A stretch of DNA of 64,000 bases, taken from positions 23,655,501 to 23,719,500 of the forward strand of contig CM029120.1 in assembly GCA_016859345.1 (NCBI GenBank). The letters are read 5' to 3'. A program made the translations under genes and the position numbers. Position 1 is the first letter of the stretch. Every line of letters starts with the position of its first letter. The stretch comes from Istiophorus platypterus. Lineage: Eukaryota; Chordata; Actinopteri; Istiophoriformes; Istiophoridae. The notes under the pieces were generated by a model. It had not been told where the DNA came from. It was given only the letters and a program-made list of their open reading frames with translations, and ran no database searches. Shown here in pieces: positions 1 to 11,984 of this stretch.

Positions 1-149
1 GTACAGGCATAAAATGCCCACTAAATACAATTACTGGCAGCTTTTTGTTGAATTTGAATGAGTTCCTCAAAAAATGAAAAGTATGACTCACCTGTGATTA
101 TTTGTCAGTGCTCACCTAACCTGAATAAAATCAATAAATGATGGTTTAA
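1..149. other. Unique AT-rich DNA, nothing recognised
   Basis: No repeat, motif or reading frame of note. It leads into the Tc1-like relic, whose upstream limit cannot be placed because no terminal inverted repeat is recognisable. Confidence 0.5.
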
Positions 150-1080
150 TTGCGTAAAAAGGGACCGTTTGGTTCCAGTTTTTTTGCACAGTGGCAAAAA
201 CGGGAGAGCTATCTGAGAATAGAAATACTATTATCAAAAAACAACAATTCCAAAGACCAAAAGTTAATCACCAAGTACCTTTCAGATCCTGAAATACCTG
301 ATTTAAAAGTTCATAATGTTATCAAAAAGTTTCGCAGTCATGAAACTTTTAAAATGCTTCTTGGACATGTTGCTAAGAAGAACATGCTAAGTCTGCAAAG
401 TTTGGTGCAGATTGTGGACAAAGGAGACATTAAAGAAGCTTCTGGATCTGGTGCAACCTGGTGGGGTAGTTTTAGCCCATACAATACACCACATATTAAA
501 CCGAGTAGGACTTGGTGGGCAAAAGCGTAGGAGGACAGTACTGTTCAAAGAATCACAAAAAAGTAAGAATAATTTTTGCAAAAACATAGAAAAGCCATAG
601 TCTTTCTGGGATAATGTTCTATGGACAGATGAAACCAAATAAGATCTCTTTGGGAATGTAGTGCATCAGTTTCTTCATAGGTGATAAATGAAACTCATAA
701 GGAAAAGAACATTCAAGCTACAGTGGTGGAGGGTCTCTTATGTTGTGGGGCCGCTTTTCTGCCACTGGTATAGGAGACATTGAATGTATGAAAGGAATGA
801 TGAAATCAGAAGATTATCAAGGAACTTACTAGTGTTACCCAGAGTCAGAAGACTAGGCTTGAGACAAAGGTGTTTGGTTTTTCAGCAGGACAAAGACCCA
901 AACACACATCAAGCAGTACAAAAGACTGGTTGGAAAGGAAAAGATGGACTGTTTTAAACTGGCCAGCAATGAATCTTCACCCAAATCCCACAACAAAAAC
1001 CTTTGGAGAGAGCTGAAATCTGCCATTGCAAAAAGGAGTCCTGCAAACTTAAATTATAATGATGAAAGAGTGGCACAAAG
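150..1080 (+). pseudogene. Decayed Tc1-like (Tc1/mariner) transposase
   Basis: A Tc1-like transposase normally cuts and pastes its element at TA sites; this copy is dead. Seen: a helix-turn-helix-like stretch (VHNVIKKFR) from about 310, then, after a frame change near 450, HTIHHILNRVGLGG, a basic segment, and SFWDNVLWTDETK at about 601-640, which holds the first catalytic Asp (codon at 628-630). A Gly-rich GGGSLMLWG-like box lies at about 725-752, a FQQDKDP box with the second Asp near 880-905, and WPAMNLHPNP followed by an ELKSAIAKRSP-like tail at about 960-1050. Stop codons interrupt at 598-600 and again within 40 codons, and at least two more frameshifts are needed. The third acidic residue, usually in NPIENLW, is not preserved. 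No intact inverted repeats were found. The order of boxes makes the family secure; the subfamily is not. Confidence 0.85.
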
Positions 1081-1849
1081 TATCAGTAAATGATATTCCA
1101 TTTATTTATATTTTTCACTCATCTCACCCTATGTCATATCCTGCTAAAAATGGTCACTTAACAAAAAGACAAAAATGTCAAGGAAACTATCTCTAAATTC
1201 TTTTTCAGTTCTGTTTACATTTGAATTGCCCTATAACAACCAGAAAATGGAGAAATATTTTCCACATCAATCCTTCCGACAAAATCTCAAGATCCATCTC
1301 TGATAGTTTTCCCTTTAATCACAGCTAGGCCAGGGCTGATGTCTTACCCCACTGCTCTTAACCCTTTTCGTTGCCTTTTAGAACTCACTGACATTAAAAT
1401 ACTCAATAATTTCATTTAACGTGATTACAGCCAAACGGTTTTGGCTAGTTTAACAGATGCTAGCTCTCTGTCCAACCATTTTTACATGAAACACGAAATA
1501 GATTCAATAAATACATGGTGAAATGATCAATTCGGAGTCAGAAAACAGTGTGGGAAATAACACTGTCTATTCATTTCTGTTGGGACTGTCAAGCTGTATG
1601 TTTAGAGATACAACAGCTGTTCATAAACACTGTTAGCTGGAAGCTGTGGACTTCCAACACCAGAGGGTGAATTACTTCACCTGCAAGCTCACACTGCATA
1701 AATAACAACACATGGGCTCTGGCTGCTTTTCCCACCAGGCACCATTCTCCTCTCCAGGTCCAAAGGGGCTTCAGTGTCCTTCTGAAGAAACATCATCCCC
1801 CACACATGCAGACATAATGGCACCTTGTGACACATGTACACATACGCTC
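1081..1849. other. Unique AT-rich DNA, nothing recognised
   Basis: No long reading frame, microsatellite or recognisable repeat. The first few tens of bases may be remaining Tc1 flank. Confidence 0.4.
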
Positions 1850-2050
1850 ACCATATCCAGGAGTGTTACCTAGAGGCCTGAAAGATGGCAGGATTTGCCA
1901 GCAGAGGCCCCAGATCTTAGATAATCTGTGTCATTCATATTCTGCTGCCTGGCACAAATGATCTGATAATGCATAAGTGAAGTGGATTAACATCTGTTGT
2001 CTGAATGGGCCTAATGTCTAGCCATTCATCAGTTTCACAGGATTATGCTG
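1850..2050. other. Complex non-repetitive block, weak regulatory candidate
   Basis: A compositionally balanced, non-repetitive stretch between AT-rich flanks with no coding signal. It contains TAATGCATAA-like and TGGATTAA motifs of the kind bound by homeodomain factors. Being conserved non-coding DNA is an inference from texture only; alignment to other fish would decide. Confidence 0.2.
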
Positions 2051-2699
2051 TTGACCAGAGGTACGGGTGTATTTGTGTATATGTGTGAGGACTTGGATAC
2101 TTTTTATTGGAAACATACATGCAGGTTTTGTTTTATAGTGGATACAGAGGATATACAAATTCATCTCTACTGCTTTACCTTGTAACCAGAGGGCTGAATC
2201 TGCATTTCAGTTAATAGGCCTTACAAGTACATTGCCTTTCCTCAAGGGCCAAGCTCTGAAATGCACTTCACACGTTCACTGGAGGACTCAGTGTATTTCA
2301 CTGCATTCACAATGGAATCCTAAGTGCTGCATCCAACATTTGTTTACAAGATTTTAAGGATATGCTTTGAGAGAGATCTACTGCAAACACAGAGGCTGCA
2401 ATAAAAAAGATGAGATCAGATGAGCTATCCTTTTCACAATATATTATATATGAGCAAATTTCCACAGGGTGAAAATGTATTTTCATCAGGCAGGTAAGTG
2501 ATCCAGCAACATGTATGATTTCCCCCCCAAAAAATCTCTTGTTCTTGTTTTTTTTTTCCTTTTTTTCTTATCATCATAGCGCTTTCAGTTTAGACAAGAG
2601 GAGTGAAGAAAAGGAGGTGCGGCAAGGGGAAAAAGGAAGCAAAAAAGAAATAAGAAGGTGGTCTGCCTATGCTCATTCACTCAAATACACAGACAAAGA
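2051..2699. other. Unique DNA with a T-rich stretch
   Basis: A pyrimidine-rich run at about 2521-2572 is followed by a purine-rich stretch at about 2593-2660. The short frames crossing it are low-complexity and are not believed to be genes. Confidence 0.4.
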
Positions 2700-3265
2700 C
2701 AACTAAAATATTCAGGAGAAAATCAGCTCGATTCAATCAAGCTTAATTCTATTTTGATAATTGTTGGTGCTGGGCGTCTTGGCCCGGCTCAGCAGGGAAG
2801 CTGTGACTTGTGTATGAGACAGACAATGAAGTCGGGTAACAACATCTGCTGGATGGCGGGTGAGCTTGTGTACCTCGACGCTCAAGTCTTGTCAGTCACA
2901 TTTCCCCTAATTAACGAACATCTGCTTTCCATTTTTGGTTACACTGCATCACCATCTTGTCTCTTATGAATCTCCGAATTCTGACCTCCCCTGAGGTAGG
3001 CACTTGCTGTCAGAAGAACCCGGCCAGTGCCACTGAAGATTTCTCTGGAAAAGGAGGAGATGGAGGCGAGTGGGTTGGTTCAAAAACCTCAGAGACTTTT
3101 CCACCAATCATCCCCTGGGACAGCCAATGCAGGAAGTGCACTGTTTGTGCACAGCGTCATGCTGCTGTTGGTTCATGCGTCCTCCTGTGGCAACGGCCTC
3201 TCTCTATCCGTAAAGGACCCCAAGTAATCCTCCCATCTCCAGAGCACAACCTATTCCCAAACTAA
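2700..3265. other. GC-richer non-repetitive block, regulatory or unrecognised exon candidate
   Basis: Less AT-rich than its flanks and open in two plus-strand frames (2658-2969 and 2957-3265, about 100 codons each), neither resembling a protein I know. It includes a CCTAATTAACGAAC homeodomain-type site near 2907. No convincing splice sites define an exon. It ends against the GT microsatellite. Confidence 0.2.
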
Positions 3266-3277
3266 CCTGCCAAACAG

Positions 3278-3282
<5 letters not shown>

Positions 3283-3364
<82 letters not shown>
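3283..3364. repeat. (TG)n microsatellite, about 41 units
   Basis: An uninterrupted TG run of about 82 bp, among the longest dinucleotide tracts in the window. It creates the valine/cysteine and threonine/histidine repeat frames on both strands. Long alternating purine-pyrimidine runs can adopt Z-DNA and are highly variable in length. Confidence 0.97.
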
Positions 3365-3367
<3 letters not shown>

Positions 3368-4330
3368 ACCCCTCTGGAAAACAAGGCTGGGCTTGTAGGC
3401 TTTTTTTTCCTCTCTGCCTGAAAACACGCCACATGAACATTAGAAATAGCAGCAGCTGTCACCTTCATGCTCTCAGAAATAAAAATACTCAACTGTTTCA
3501 AATAGCTGCAAAGTGTTGGGGCTTATATTACTAATATGAACAACCAATAACAGATAAAAAATGGTGGAACTTAAATCTTTCATCACTCCTAAGAAAATTA
3601 AACACATTATGTAGGGGAAATGAACACTGTTATGAAATAATTGTGACAAACCTGAAGTTAATTTTGATTACTATCAATGCTGAAGAATGGCTTCACCTTT
3701 AATTTTGAAACCACAGTGTCAGGTGGAGTCAGGTTTTGTGCAAGTCTCTGTGTAGTGACCAGACTTGAAGGCTAGAACTATTTTGATACCACTGACAGAT
3801 ATCTGTTTGTATAATCAAATATTTTATTTTTTTAGATAAATAACTTAATTATCCAAAAGGGAAAATTGGATTGGTTGCCTATACAAAATAGACAAATCCA
3901 TTCAATTTTTCTTACACAGCCCAAATTTACAAACGTGCCTCAAAGGGGTCCACCAACCTAAGTTACCAAATAGATAATTTATCCCTAAGCTCTAATGTGA
4001 CCAATAGAAGTTTGCAAGTGGCAGGCATACCAGACCCATGGTTACAGTAATAAACACACTGTTAAGGTTGTGGAAGAGTCATAGATGGAAAACAAACATC
4101 AGTCTCCTATGTCAAACTTCAGTATTTTGTGGACCTGTCCATTCACCCTGACCTCCTCCTAACATGGATTTTTTCCCTCTGTATACTACATTACCTCCTC
4201 CTTTGCTCCTGTTATAATTACTATGGCCTCTAGAGGTTGCCTACAAATAAAACCTAACTATGATTCCATGACCTAGGGGGTTGGGATTTTTTATGGGAAC
4301 GCAGTCTCTAAAACACCAGGGGCTGACTTA
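3365..4330. other. Unique AT-rich DNA, nothing recognised
   Basis: No coding, RNA or repeat feature that I can support. Confidence 0.4.
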
Positions 4331-4569
4331 CAAATTTGAGTATTATGTTTTCCATTTCATCTTTATACTCTTACTCCACTTTATTTCAAAGGGAAATGTA
4401 CTTTTTACTTCATGACATTCATTTGACATCTTAAGTAACTTTACATGTTAAGATTTAACATGCCAAACAATAATGATCATCTTGTGAATATGATGTTATA
4501 GATTAAGCTCCCTACAAGTATATAAATGTGGTATTGTTACTTTTACTTAGGTAGAAAATCTGAATACCA
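4331..4569 (+). repeat. Teleost interspersed repeat (ACTTTTACTTA family), copy 1
   Basis: I recognise this from memory as a common non-coding teleost repeat. Markers are ACTCCACTTTATTTC near 4374, GTACTTTTTACTTCATGAC near 4398, GTTATAGATTAAGC near 4494 and the terminal CTTTTACTTAGGTAGAAAATCTGAATACC-type end near 4540-4567. It is likely a non-autonomous DNA transposon; the class was not verified. Confidence 0.6.
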
Positions 4570-4726
4570 GTTGCAAGCAGCTCTCATGTTTGTTTTGAAT
4601 TTCAGAGAAGCAATATATTTTGAAGAATGAACAACACCCAGTGGTGAGACTGATTTTTATGTTCAGTGCCTCCTCTAATATGTTCAACTAATCAGCAAAC
4701 ACATCCCATTTAGCCAATCAGTAGAT
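4570..4726. other. Spacer between two repeat pieces
   Basis: About 157 bp of AT-rich DNA separating two oppositely oriented pieces of the same repeat family. No feature of its own. Confidence 0.4.
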
Positions 4727-4865
4727 CAGTGGTGAAGAAAGTATTCAGATCTTTGTGTAAAAGTAGCAATACCATACTATAAAGATACTACATAATGCTG
4801 CAGTCAAACTTGTACTTATGTAAAAGTTTAGAAGAATTGTCTGTAAAATGGAATTTACTCAACAG
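4727..4865 (-). repeat. Teleost interspersed repeat (ACTTTTACTTA family), copy 2, inverted
   Basis: It starts with CAGTGGTGAAGAAAGTATTC and continues with degenerate GTAAAAGTA motifs. This is the same terminal end as the repeat ending near 4569, in opposite orientation and only about 160 bp away. The two may be separate insertions or a rearranged single copy. Confidence 0.55.
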
Positions 4866-5779
4866 TTAAGAGAAATCAGGACTCAAGACCATGAAGCCAT
4901 CTAAGAATACCAAGGTCAGAATTTCCACACAGACTTTGAGTCCCTGGAAATCTAGTTTACATTCAATAATTTACAGATACAAAGTATGACTTTTTAAACT
5001 TACTCAAGCTTTTTTTTGGTAAACTTTTTTTTTGTGTCCAGCCCTTAAATAGTATAATTCTATCAAGCAACAGCCAAGATCCAAAATTGAACCTAGTTTT
5101 ACCATCATCCACAATAATTTGCCAAAACATATAGAATGTTGTACAACAGTGATTTGAGTTACTATTCTGCAGTGATACTGTTATTATATCATATATTGTA
5201 TATCTACAACTACTGCGGCATAAGGGGAAATATTCATTCTATCTTCATGTGCTTCTACCAGACCTACTTTTACTTACCTACTTTTATTTTTCCAAATATT
5301 TCTAACACTTCTGCTGTCAATGCTGCATCATTAAAACTGCTGATACCTTCAGATGATGAGTTGTCACTATCAATGTGTGTAGATGACATGAAACATAGAG
5401 ATCCCAAAGCAAGAAAGCTCACACACTCACTCCACATACTTTATATGACTACATATAAGGTTCAAGTAACAGACAGCCCACTGAAATGTTGAGCACTCGA
5501 CATCCCACATGATAAGCAAAAGACCAATCTTTCATCTGCCTTGTAATCATATATTTCAGAATTTTACACACTCTGCAATATTTAAAGCCAGTCCCTTAGC
5601 TCTCGATCTGGTTTGTAAGTGAGTAAAATCTCAGCGGTTTTGAAAACAAAAGGCTAAATGATTACATTTAAAAATAATTAACAGATGGGCACAGGCTGGG
5701 GAGAGAGAAAAAATATGATTTTCTACAAATGATTGCATTCTCTCTCCCCTTTGGTGTGAAAAGAAGCTTCAGGAACACT
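4866..5779. other. Unique AT-rich DNA, one chance ORF
   Basis: A 118-codon frame at 5136-5492 (plus) has an AT-driven Tyr/Ile/Leu-rich composition, no known motif and no splice context. I treat it as chance. Nothing else recognised. Confidence 0.35.
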
Positions 5780-6000
5780 TTTAAATAATTTGTTCAATTT
5801 GTTCCACAGCCAAAGAAATGCGGCTTGCTAGAAATTCAGATTCATTAAAACTTAATTAATATGCATCATTATGTAAATGAGGTTGCAGTTAATGAGTTCT
5901 TAAAAGAAGCCTCCCTTAATTAGTTCACTTTTAATGGCATCATCATTTATCTTTTTTCTTTGAAGCAGAATGACGGTACGGAAGTAGCCGCTCCCAGATG
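5780..6000. other. Candidate conserved non-coding element with POU/homeodomain-type motifs
   Basis: Non-coding and non-repetitive. A dense cluster at 5851-5880 reads CTTAATTAATATGCATC followed by ATTATGTAAATGA, an octamer-like site. Further AATTAGTTC and TTTAATGGC motifs follow. Such clusters are typical of developmental enhancers in vertebrate gene deserts; that role is inferred, not shown. Confidence 0.3.
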
Positions 6001-6389
6001 TACTAAAAATTTTGCATTTTTTAATTATTCTTATTTTCTTAATTTTTATGTGATTAAGAATACATGTAGGATACTAAGTAAATGTGGGAAAACTTAAATT
6101 CCCTTACTTTATTTGATGTAAAACAGCCTCTCTTTGATCGAAAAAAGATGTTCCACCCTGTTGTACCTGGCTGTTACTTTGGAAATAACTAGATGGATGC
6201 ACAAAAGATTCATCATAAACTTAATTTTTACCTATTAGTCCAAAGTTTCTTATTTGACATTATGCAACATCTGGGTGTGTGCAGCATATCTGACACCAGC
6301 ATATGGAAAGCCTCCGTCTCTTCCCAGCGATAGTATGAGTGTAACATCTCCTTCCCAGCAGTAAGGGTGAGGGCCACAGCAGCGAGGCC
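6001..6389. other. Unique DNA, nothing recognised
   Basis: AT-rich in its first half, more balanced after 6270. No supported feature. Confidence 0.4.
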
Positions 6390-6620
6390 TCTGCTCTGTT
6401 TCATGTTGTCAGGAGCTTACCTCCACTCCTAATTGATAACCGCTGGCATTTGATCTGAAGGCGTTCAAACACCCAGTCTATCTTTGCGCCTCCAATAAGA
6501 CGAACCATCTGTTGTTGCCCAGGCTGCCGTTCATTAAATCTAATTTCCTTCAGCAGAAATAAGATTTTAATTGTACATCTTGCACGTGGGGTTACCATGA
6601 GTAGAGAGTAATGGGTTTCT
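6390..6620. other. Candidate conserved non-coding element
   Basis: A balanced-composition block containing CTCCTAATTGATAACCGC near 6422, CTTTGCGCCTCCAATAAG near 6482 and TTCATTAAATCTAATTTCC near 6531. It has CpGs and no repeats, unlike its AT-rich flanks. The 65-codon minus frame at 6401-6598 is most likely incidental. Assignment is by sequence texture only. Confidence 0.3.
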
Positions 6621-9600
6621 TAGTGAGATGGGAGGACTGCAGACTGTAAGCAGGATATAGGAGAGATGGATGGACGATTGATTTAGATTACGGAAATCTA
6701 TGTCACTCACAGAGGTAGTTTTTCACCAGGGAATGTGGCAGAGGATTGCACCGTGACAATATACAGCAGGCATGATTGTTAGCAGCACACTGTTATCGGC
6801 AGGTGAAAAAGAAAATGCACAACTTTGATACGAGAGGAGGAAATTTAAATGAGCACTGTAATGCTTTAAGTGACTCCTCCTTCATCTGAAAACTACTTTC
6901 TGCAGCACATTTGCAACAGAACATCAGCACTGTTGCAAAAATTATGCTGTAGTTAGCAATGAAGATATAATGTCTTTGTTTTTTTTCTCTTCAGACGTTA
7001 CATAGGGGTCTGAAGTGCAGTTTACATTTTATCATTTATAGTTACACATACAAGGTGTTTTGAAGATAGACAGCATATTTTCACTTTGTGTCCTCAAGCA
7101 TAGAAAAATTATATATTCACAAATAAATACAACAGTATAGCAATTAAAGGAATAAGTGGGGGAAACTCTAAATTATAAACTTATATACATTTCAGCACTA
7201 GTTTATATTCAACCGTTACTGAAATTATTACCTATTATTTTGATAAAGGATAATGAATCATTTGAGTCCCTTTTCATGAAAGAATGTCAAATGTTGTTAG
7301 ATTCTGCCTTTTGTCTGTTTGATATCATTGTAAACTGAATTTTTGAATTGTATTAATTGGACAAAACAAGTAATCTTGAAGATGCCAGTCTGTGAAATTT
7401 GATGGGTGTTATTTACTGGTATTCACTGACAAATAGGGTGTACTAAAACCAGTTGAGCTGTCTCCGTGCCAAACTTTTTAAAAAGTGACTCATACTTGCT
7501 AAAAACTACATTTTACTGTGATGAAACATTAATTAAGTGTTTATAAACTGCTTATGAATTCTGAGGTAGTAAAAGTATTTTTATGTATCTTAAGAATTAC
7601 TTGTGGAAAGAGGGGGCCACTTCAACTGCCATCATTACAATATTCCTAAACTCTAGGCTGCAGCCCTAGATACATGGTGTCAAATTAAAATACTGAAGCC
7701 AACAGGTCACGCCATTAAGTCATCATGTGGTAAGAACTTTACATGTCTACTTTGAAGTTAATTAATCATGATGATAAGGAAGAATTTCATGGACTCACTC
7801 ACATAATTTTATTTAAAAGATGTCAACTTAGTAAGCGCCCTAATGAAGTTATTCCAATTGTTATATTTTCTCCTTATGGATTTTCTTCCATAAATGAACA
7901 CTACAATACAATTCTACACTACATTCCCTGCTGTCATCAACTATTTGGTGTAGTCTTGAAACACAGTAGAATCTAGTGTTATGAACGGAGATTCAGTAGT
8001 TATGTGCATATGACACTGAGGCCATCCACTATGTGATTTTCCCACCCACCACATTCTTCAATCTGCCAGTACCTTGAAAGAGCTCCAACAAAGAGATATA
8101 AATAAAACTTACTCCTGTCTCATTTCTCTGGCCAGCTTAATCATTCAACTCTTTTTTCTTTTTAATAACACATACTTTTTTAGAAATTATTATCCAATAC
8201 TAGCCTGGCATCATCCTGTGTGATAAGAATTGTTTGTAAGACCCTCACCAAGGGGTCTAGTAAACTATTTTAATTGCCATCTGTGCAAAAATGTACATGA
8301 TGTGTTAGCTGATGAAACAACATTCAGTGGGCTCACAGTAAAAGGAAATAACAATTGTTCTTGTGAACTGGAGATTGCTTAATGTATTGGGATTCTGAAT
8401 TCTTAAGATTTTCTTAAATCAAAAAAAAAAAAAAACGGAAATAACCAGATCCTGTATAGCTTCAAAATGCTCATTATCAACTTTTTAGCAAATCTGGGAC
8501 TAATGACAATTCTGCAATAAAAAATGTATGTTCTTTCATTAGAAATGGTTAAATTTGCCAAATATTGGAACCTGGCAGATGATAGAGTAGATAGACACAG
8601 AGGTGAGATGCTTACTATTTAATTTAACTGAGATATCTCACCAGTCAGGATACAGTACACCAAAATCTACCAACTGCACAAGCTGTCACACTATTTAAAG
8701 AAATATTCTCTTAATAAGGAACAATCCTGCTATCAGTACTGAGGAAAATCAAAATGGCATTCACACCATTTGGATCTGTATAGAGTATTTAAGGACCAAG
8801 TATTTATTTCCTATGGAGCTTTAATCGAACAGCGTGGTTTATAGCGTAAGGAACATTTGTATAAATATTCACAAATAGGAAATTGTGTATTATCTGTGTT
8901 CAGTACTGCCACAGATGGCTATTTCATGTATTATCTGGAACTGACTTGCACTGAGGCCCCATTGCTGTGCCTGACCAAGATTACAATAATAGATTTACAA
9001 GTGGGAAGTGGAAGCTTTGTGACAGTTTTCCAATATTTTATATGGAAAATATAAGTTGTTTCGGTGAATCCTAAAAAATGACTTATATTCGTGTTCAAAT
9101 AACAAAGCCTTCTATTAGCCATAAGAATACACTTTTTGCCCAGCAGATATTGTCGTGCATAGTAGAAAAACAACACATGTAACTAAGAACATAAATTTTC
9201 ACTTCGCTACTTTCAGGGCCCTGCCACTGTTTATGCTGGCTCACTGACATGGCTTACTGGTACAGTACAGAGGTCAAAATGTCTACTGTAGAAAAAACAG
9301 ACCCATTTAAGAGGCCCAGTGAGCCACGACAGTGTGACAATGAGACAGAATGACCAATGCCTGGACACTTAAAAAAAAGCTTCCATGTACCGATCAGAAG
9401 GGCAGTTGCACATAACAAATGTTGTTTAATTTAGAGAACTTGTTGCCCAATTTATGTAAATAAGGGGAAAAATCTCCAAAAGCAAATATATCAAGATGGG
9501 CATTTTTCAGTTTTTGCAGTAGGTACGACTGCAGCCTTCAGAGTTATTTTAAAGAACTGGAAAATAGCTCAAGATCCTTTGCAAGATTTGATGAAGGTTG

Positions 9601-9919
9601 AAGAGGTAGCATCCTTAGAATTATGCTAAGTGTATAATAATGGGAAGATTTCAGTTAATTTCATTGTTTACTTGGTTTCTCTCTATTTGCTCTTTATGTT
9701 TTTACTTATCTATTGATATGTGACTAAAGCTCTGTAACATTTAACTAATATAAGTGTTACTTGTCATACCAGACCAAGTATGGCTGTAGCAGACAAACAG
9801 TTGAGTATATTAAATTGATTAAGGGTGCATTTTAATGATTATGGTCTAAGCTTTTCATATATGAAATTAAGATTTTATTATTTGTCCTTTTAAGAATCAC
9901 AGTATTCCTTTAAAGAAAT
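6621..9919. other. Long AT-rich unique stretch
   Basis: No transposon, RNA gene or credible coding frame. Short frames at 7156-7338, 7743-7976 and 8857-9054 are AT-biased and unsupported. A 15-A run lies near 8420-8434, with no adjoining target duplication or retrocopy that I can see. Confidence 0.4.
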
Positions 9920-10240
9920 CATGTTCTCTCTCATGTTTGTGGCAGTCGGTGATTGAATTTGTCTGTAATTGTACAAATGGAATAATAATGATGCTTTGGA
10001 ACTGTGCTCTACTGGACTAACAGCAGAAAAAAGTAACATAATCCAGTGACCTGTTTATGTGCATTTCATGTAAATCAATGTGATGTAGATGGAAACAAGC
10101 GCTGAAGCATGGAGGCCAAAATAGAGATGATCAGCACAACCAATGCGACATGTGTGTGGTACCCGGTGCCTTGGCTCTGTTCAGATTTACATTTGTATCC
10201 AGATTAGCATAGATGTCTGTTTAGCACATTACACTTGATC
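9920..10240. other. Non-repetitive block, weak regulatory candidate
   Basis: Contains TGTCTGTAATTGTACAAATG near 9960, GGAATAATAATGATGC, and a balanced stretch over 10081-10200 with several CpGs. No coding signal. Possible conserved non-coding DNA. Confidence 0.2.
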
Positions 10241-10447
10241 TCTTTTTCCTTTAGTGCTAGTTGGACAGATGTAAACAGATGTGACGTGATGCCCCGGAGA
10301 GAGAGACATAGAGAAAAATACACAGACAGAGAGAGAGAGGAGGAAGAGGTAATCCCCCCTCAAGCCCAGGGCAAAGACAGACAGGCCTGGAACAAGGCGA
10401 GGCAGCAATTAGACTGCTTCAGGGGAGAGGGAGGTACGTTTGTGTGC

Positions 10448-10450
<3 letters not shown>
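10241..10450. other. GA-rich stretch leading into the GT tract
   Basis: GAGAGAGA-type purine runs at about 10297-10345 precede a balanced stretch and then the microsatellite. The 97-codon frame at 10235-10528 is carried by this low-complexity DNA. Confidence 0.4.
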
Positions 10451-10517
<67 letters not shown>

Positions 10518-10527
10518 TGTGTGTGTA
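10451..10527. repeat. (GT)n microsatellite, about 38 units
   Basis: About 77 bp of GT with a single TT interruption near 10515. Confidence 0.97.
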
Positions 10528-10899
10528 GTGAATGCTTTTTGACAGTTTAACAGATGTGATGTCCAAAGTTGGGCCGGGCCATTTAGCAATGCCCTCCCAC
10601 ATTAGCAGCAGGACAGAGGAAATGAGATGATGAACTGTAATGTGTTGTTGTTGCTTTGCTCTTTTGTCACCTTGCAGATGATGGGTGGAGATGAAAGGAG
10701 AAATGTCATTTTTAAATGCTGGATTGAAATACTATATGGTGAAGGTTGTTTGTGATGAGAGGGCAAAAAGAGAGCGCCCCAAGGAAAAGGCTAATGTTTA
10801 TTCATTTCCATGTAAGATTAAAGTTGCAAGACAAATTTATTATTTTTTTTACATTAACAATGGATAACAAGATTATGTAAATGGTGTGTATTTTTATTG
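10528..10899. other. Unique DNA, nothing recognised
   Basis: Contains two AT-rich short frames only. No supported feature. Confidence 0.4.
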
Positions 10900-11100
10900 C
10901 ACTTTTCTAGTCTTTTTGACCACTCAAAGCACTTTTACATAGTGCATTTTTCTACACATTGATGCACACACATTAGTTCTTGCAGGGGTTCAATATCTTG
11001 CCTAAAGGATGCTTCAACATGTAGACTAGAGAAGCCAGGGATTGAACCACCACCCTTCCGGTTGGTGGGCGACTGCTCTACCACCTGAGCCACAGCTGTG
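10900..11100 (-). mobile_element. tRNA-derived SINE, copy 1 (head at right)
   Basis: Read on the minus strand from 11100, the element opens with TGGCTCAGGTGG (11092-11081), a good RNA polymerase III A box. A B box GGTTCAATCCC follows at about 11047-11037, and then the family body ending in an AAAAGTGC..-type tail toward 10910. The tRNA-like head with a conserved tail marks a tRNA-derived SINE. On the plus strand it shows as GGGATTGAACCACC and CTACCACCTGAGCCACAGC. It is diverged and not a functional tRNA gene: the cloverleaf is not completed. Confidence 0.8.
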
Positions 11101-11280
11101 TAATGTCAATGCAACCTCTGACAACTTTTTAGCCTCTTTTGGCTCATTTTGGTTTTTACAGCCTCTAAAATCCACTGGCCACTACTAGATAGCAGTAGAG
11201 TGGAGCATTCAGCAACTAAAGAAACATATATTTTCCTCAGGATTTGGCAGAGAGCAAATCAGAGCTAAAATTAGAACATT
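11101..11280. other. Unique DNA
   Basis: No feature recognised between the SINE and a short GATA-type repeat. Confidence 0.4.
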
Positions 11281-11330
11281 AGAACAGATAGATATATAGA
11301 TAGATACATAGAGAGATAGAAAGATAGATC
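11281..11330. repeat. Imperfect (GATA)n / AGAT-rich repeat
   Basis: A degenerate AGATAGAT run with ATAG, ACAT and GAGA interruptions; a decayed tetranucleotide microsatellite. Confidence 0.85.
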
Positions 11331-11918
11331 GTCCTCAACTTTCCTTAGTCAGGTAGGCACAATAATAATTACAAATAAAATAACTGATTACATTAATTAA
11401 AACAGTATGCATCTGTATAGATTAGTTTGAGTTTATCACATCATAGGTCTTCTTTTCCCAGCTTTGGCCATCCCTCCTAACAGCAACATTAACATTCTAC
11501 TCACATAAATGCTGAGATCCAGTAATGTGCCAACATCGCTAACATTGCCCCACTGGACTTCTAAGTACCATTATTACTGCACTCCCAGATCTTAGGAAGT
11601 ACTTAGGTGAGTAGAGTGTCATAATAACTGATGAAAGGTTGATGAAAACTACAAAAATAAGAACAAAGTTGTTAGAAAACAGGATTGTTCATTTGCACAA
11701 TGTTCATTTGTCAGTTCCTGCATATGTACTTCATGTCAGTTCAAGAAAAGACCACATTAAGCCACTTTTTGTGTTTTTTTCATATTCATAAAAAAATTAT
11801 GTCAGTTTCTCTGTTATCACATCTTCCATGGTCTTTGTACAGGGACTTGTATTGGAAGATGGTAGGCAGCCGGACATGTTGCTCTTGCTCTTTGGTCAGC
11901 TGGAATTTGATGACGTCA
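11331..11918. other. Unique DNA ending in a CRE-like palindrome
   Basis: Mostly featureless. A perfect TGACGTCA palindrome (the CREB/ATF site type) lies at 11911-11918, directly against the tetranucleotide array. A single 8-mer of this kind can occur by chance. Confidence 0.35.
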
Positions 11919-11938
11919 CTATCTATCTATCTTATCTA

Positions 11939-11984
<46 letters not shown>

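Noticed and set aside
3262..3534. Cys/Val and Thr/His repeat proteins from GT tracts (also at 10.4, 13.0, 38.0 and 55.8 kb)
   Set aside because: Pure translation of dinucleotide microsatellites.
8420..8434. Poly-A tail of a processed retrocopy
   Set aside because: No upstream coding homology and no flanking duplication seen.
11037..11092. Functional tRNA gene suggested by A and B boxes
   Set aside because: The boxes belong to a repeated SINE head; no complete cloverleaf or anticodon arm is readable, and related copies occur across the window.
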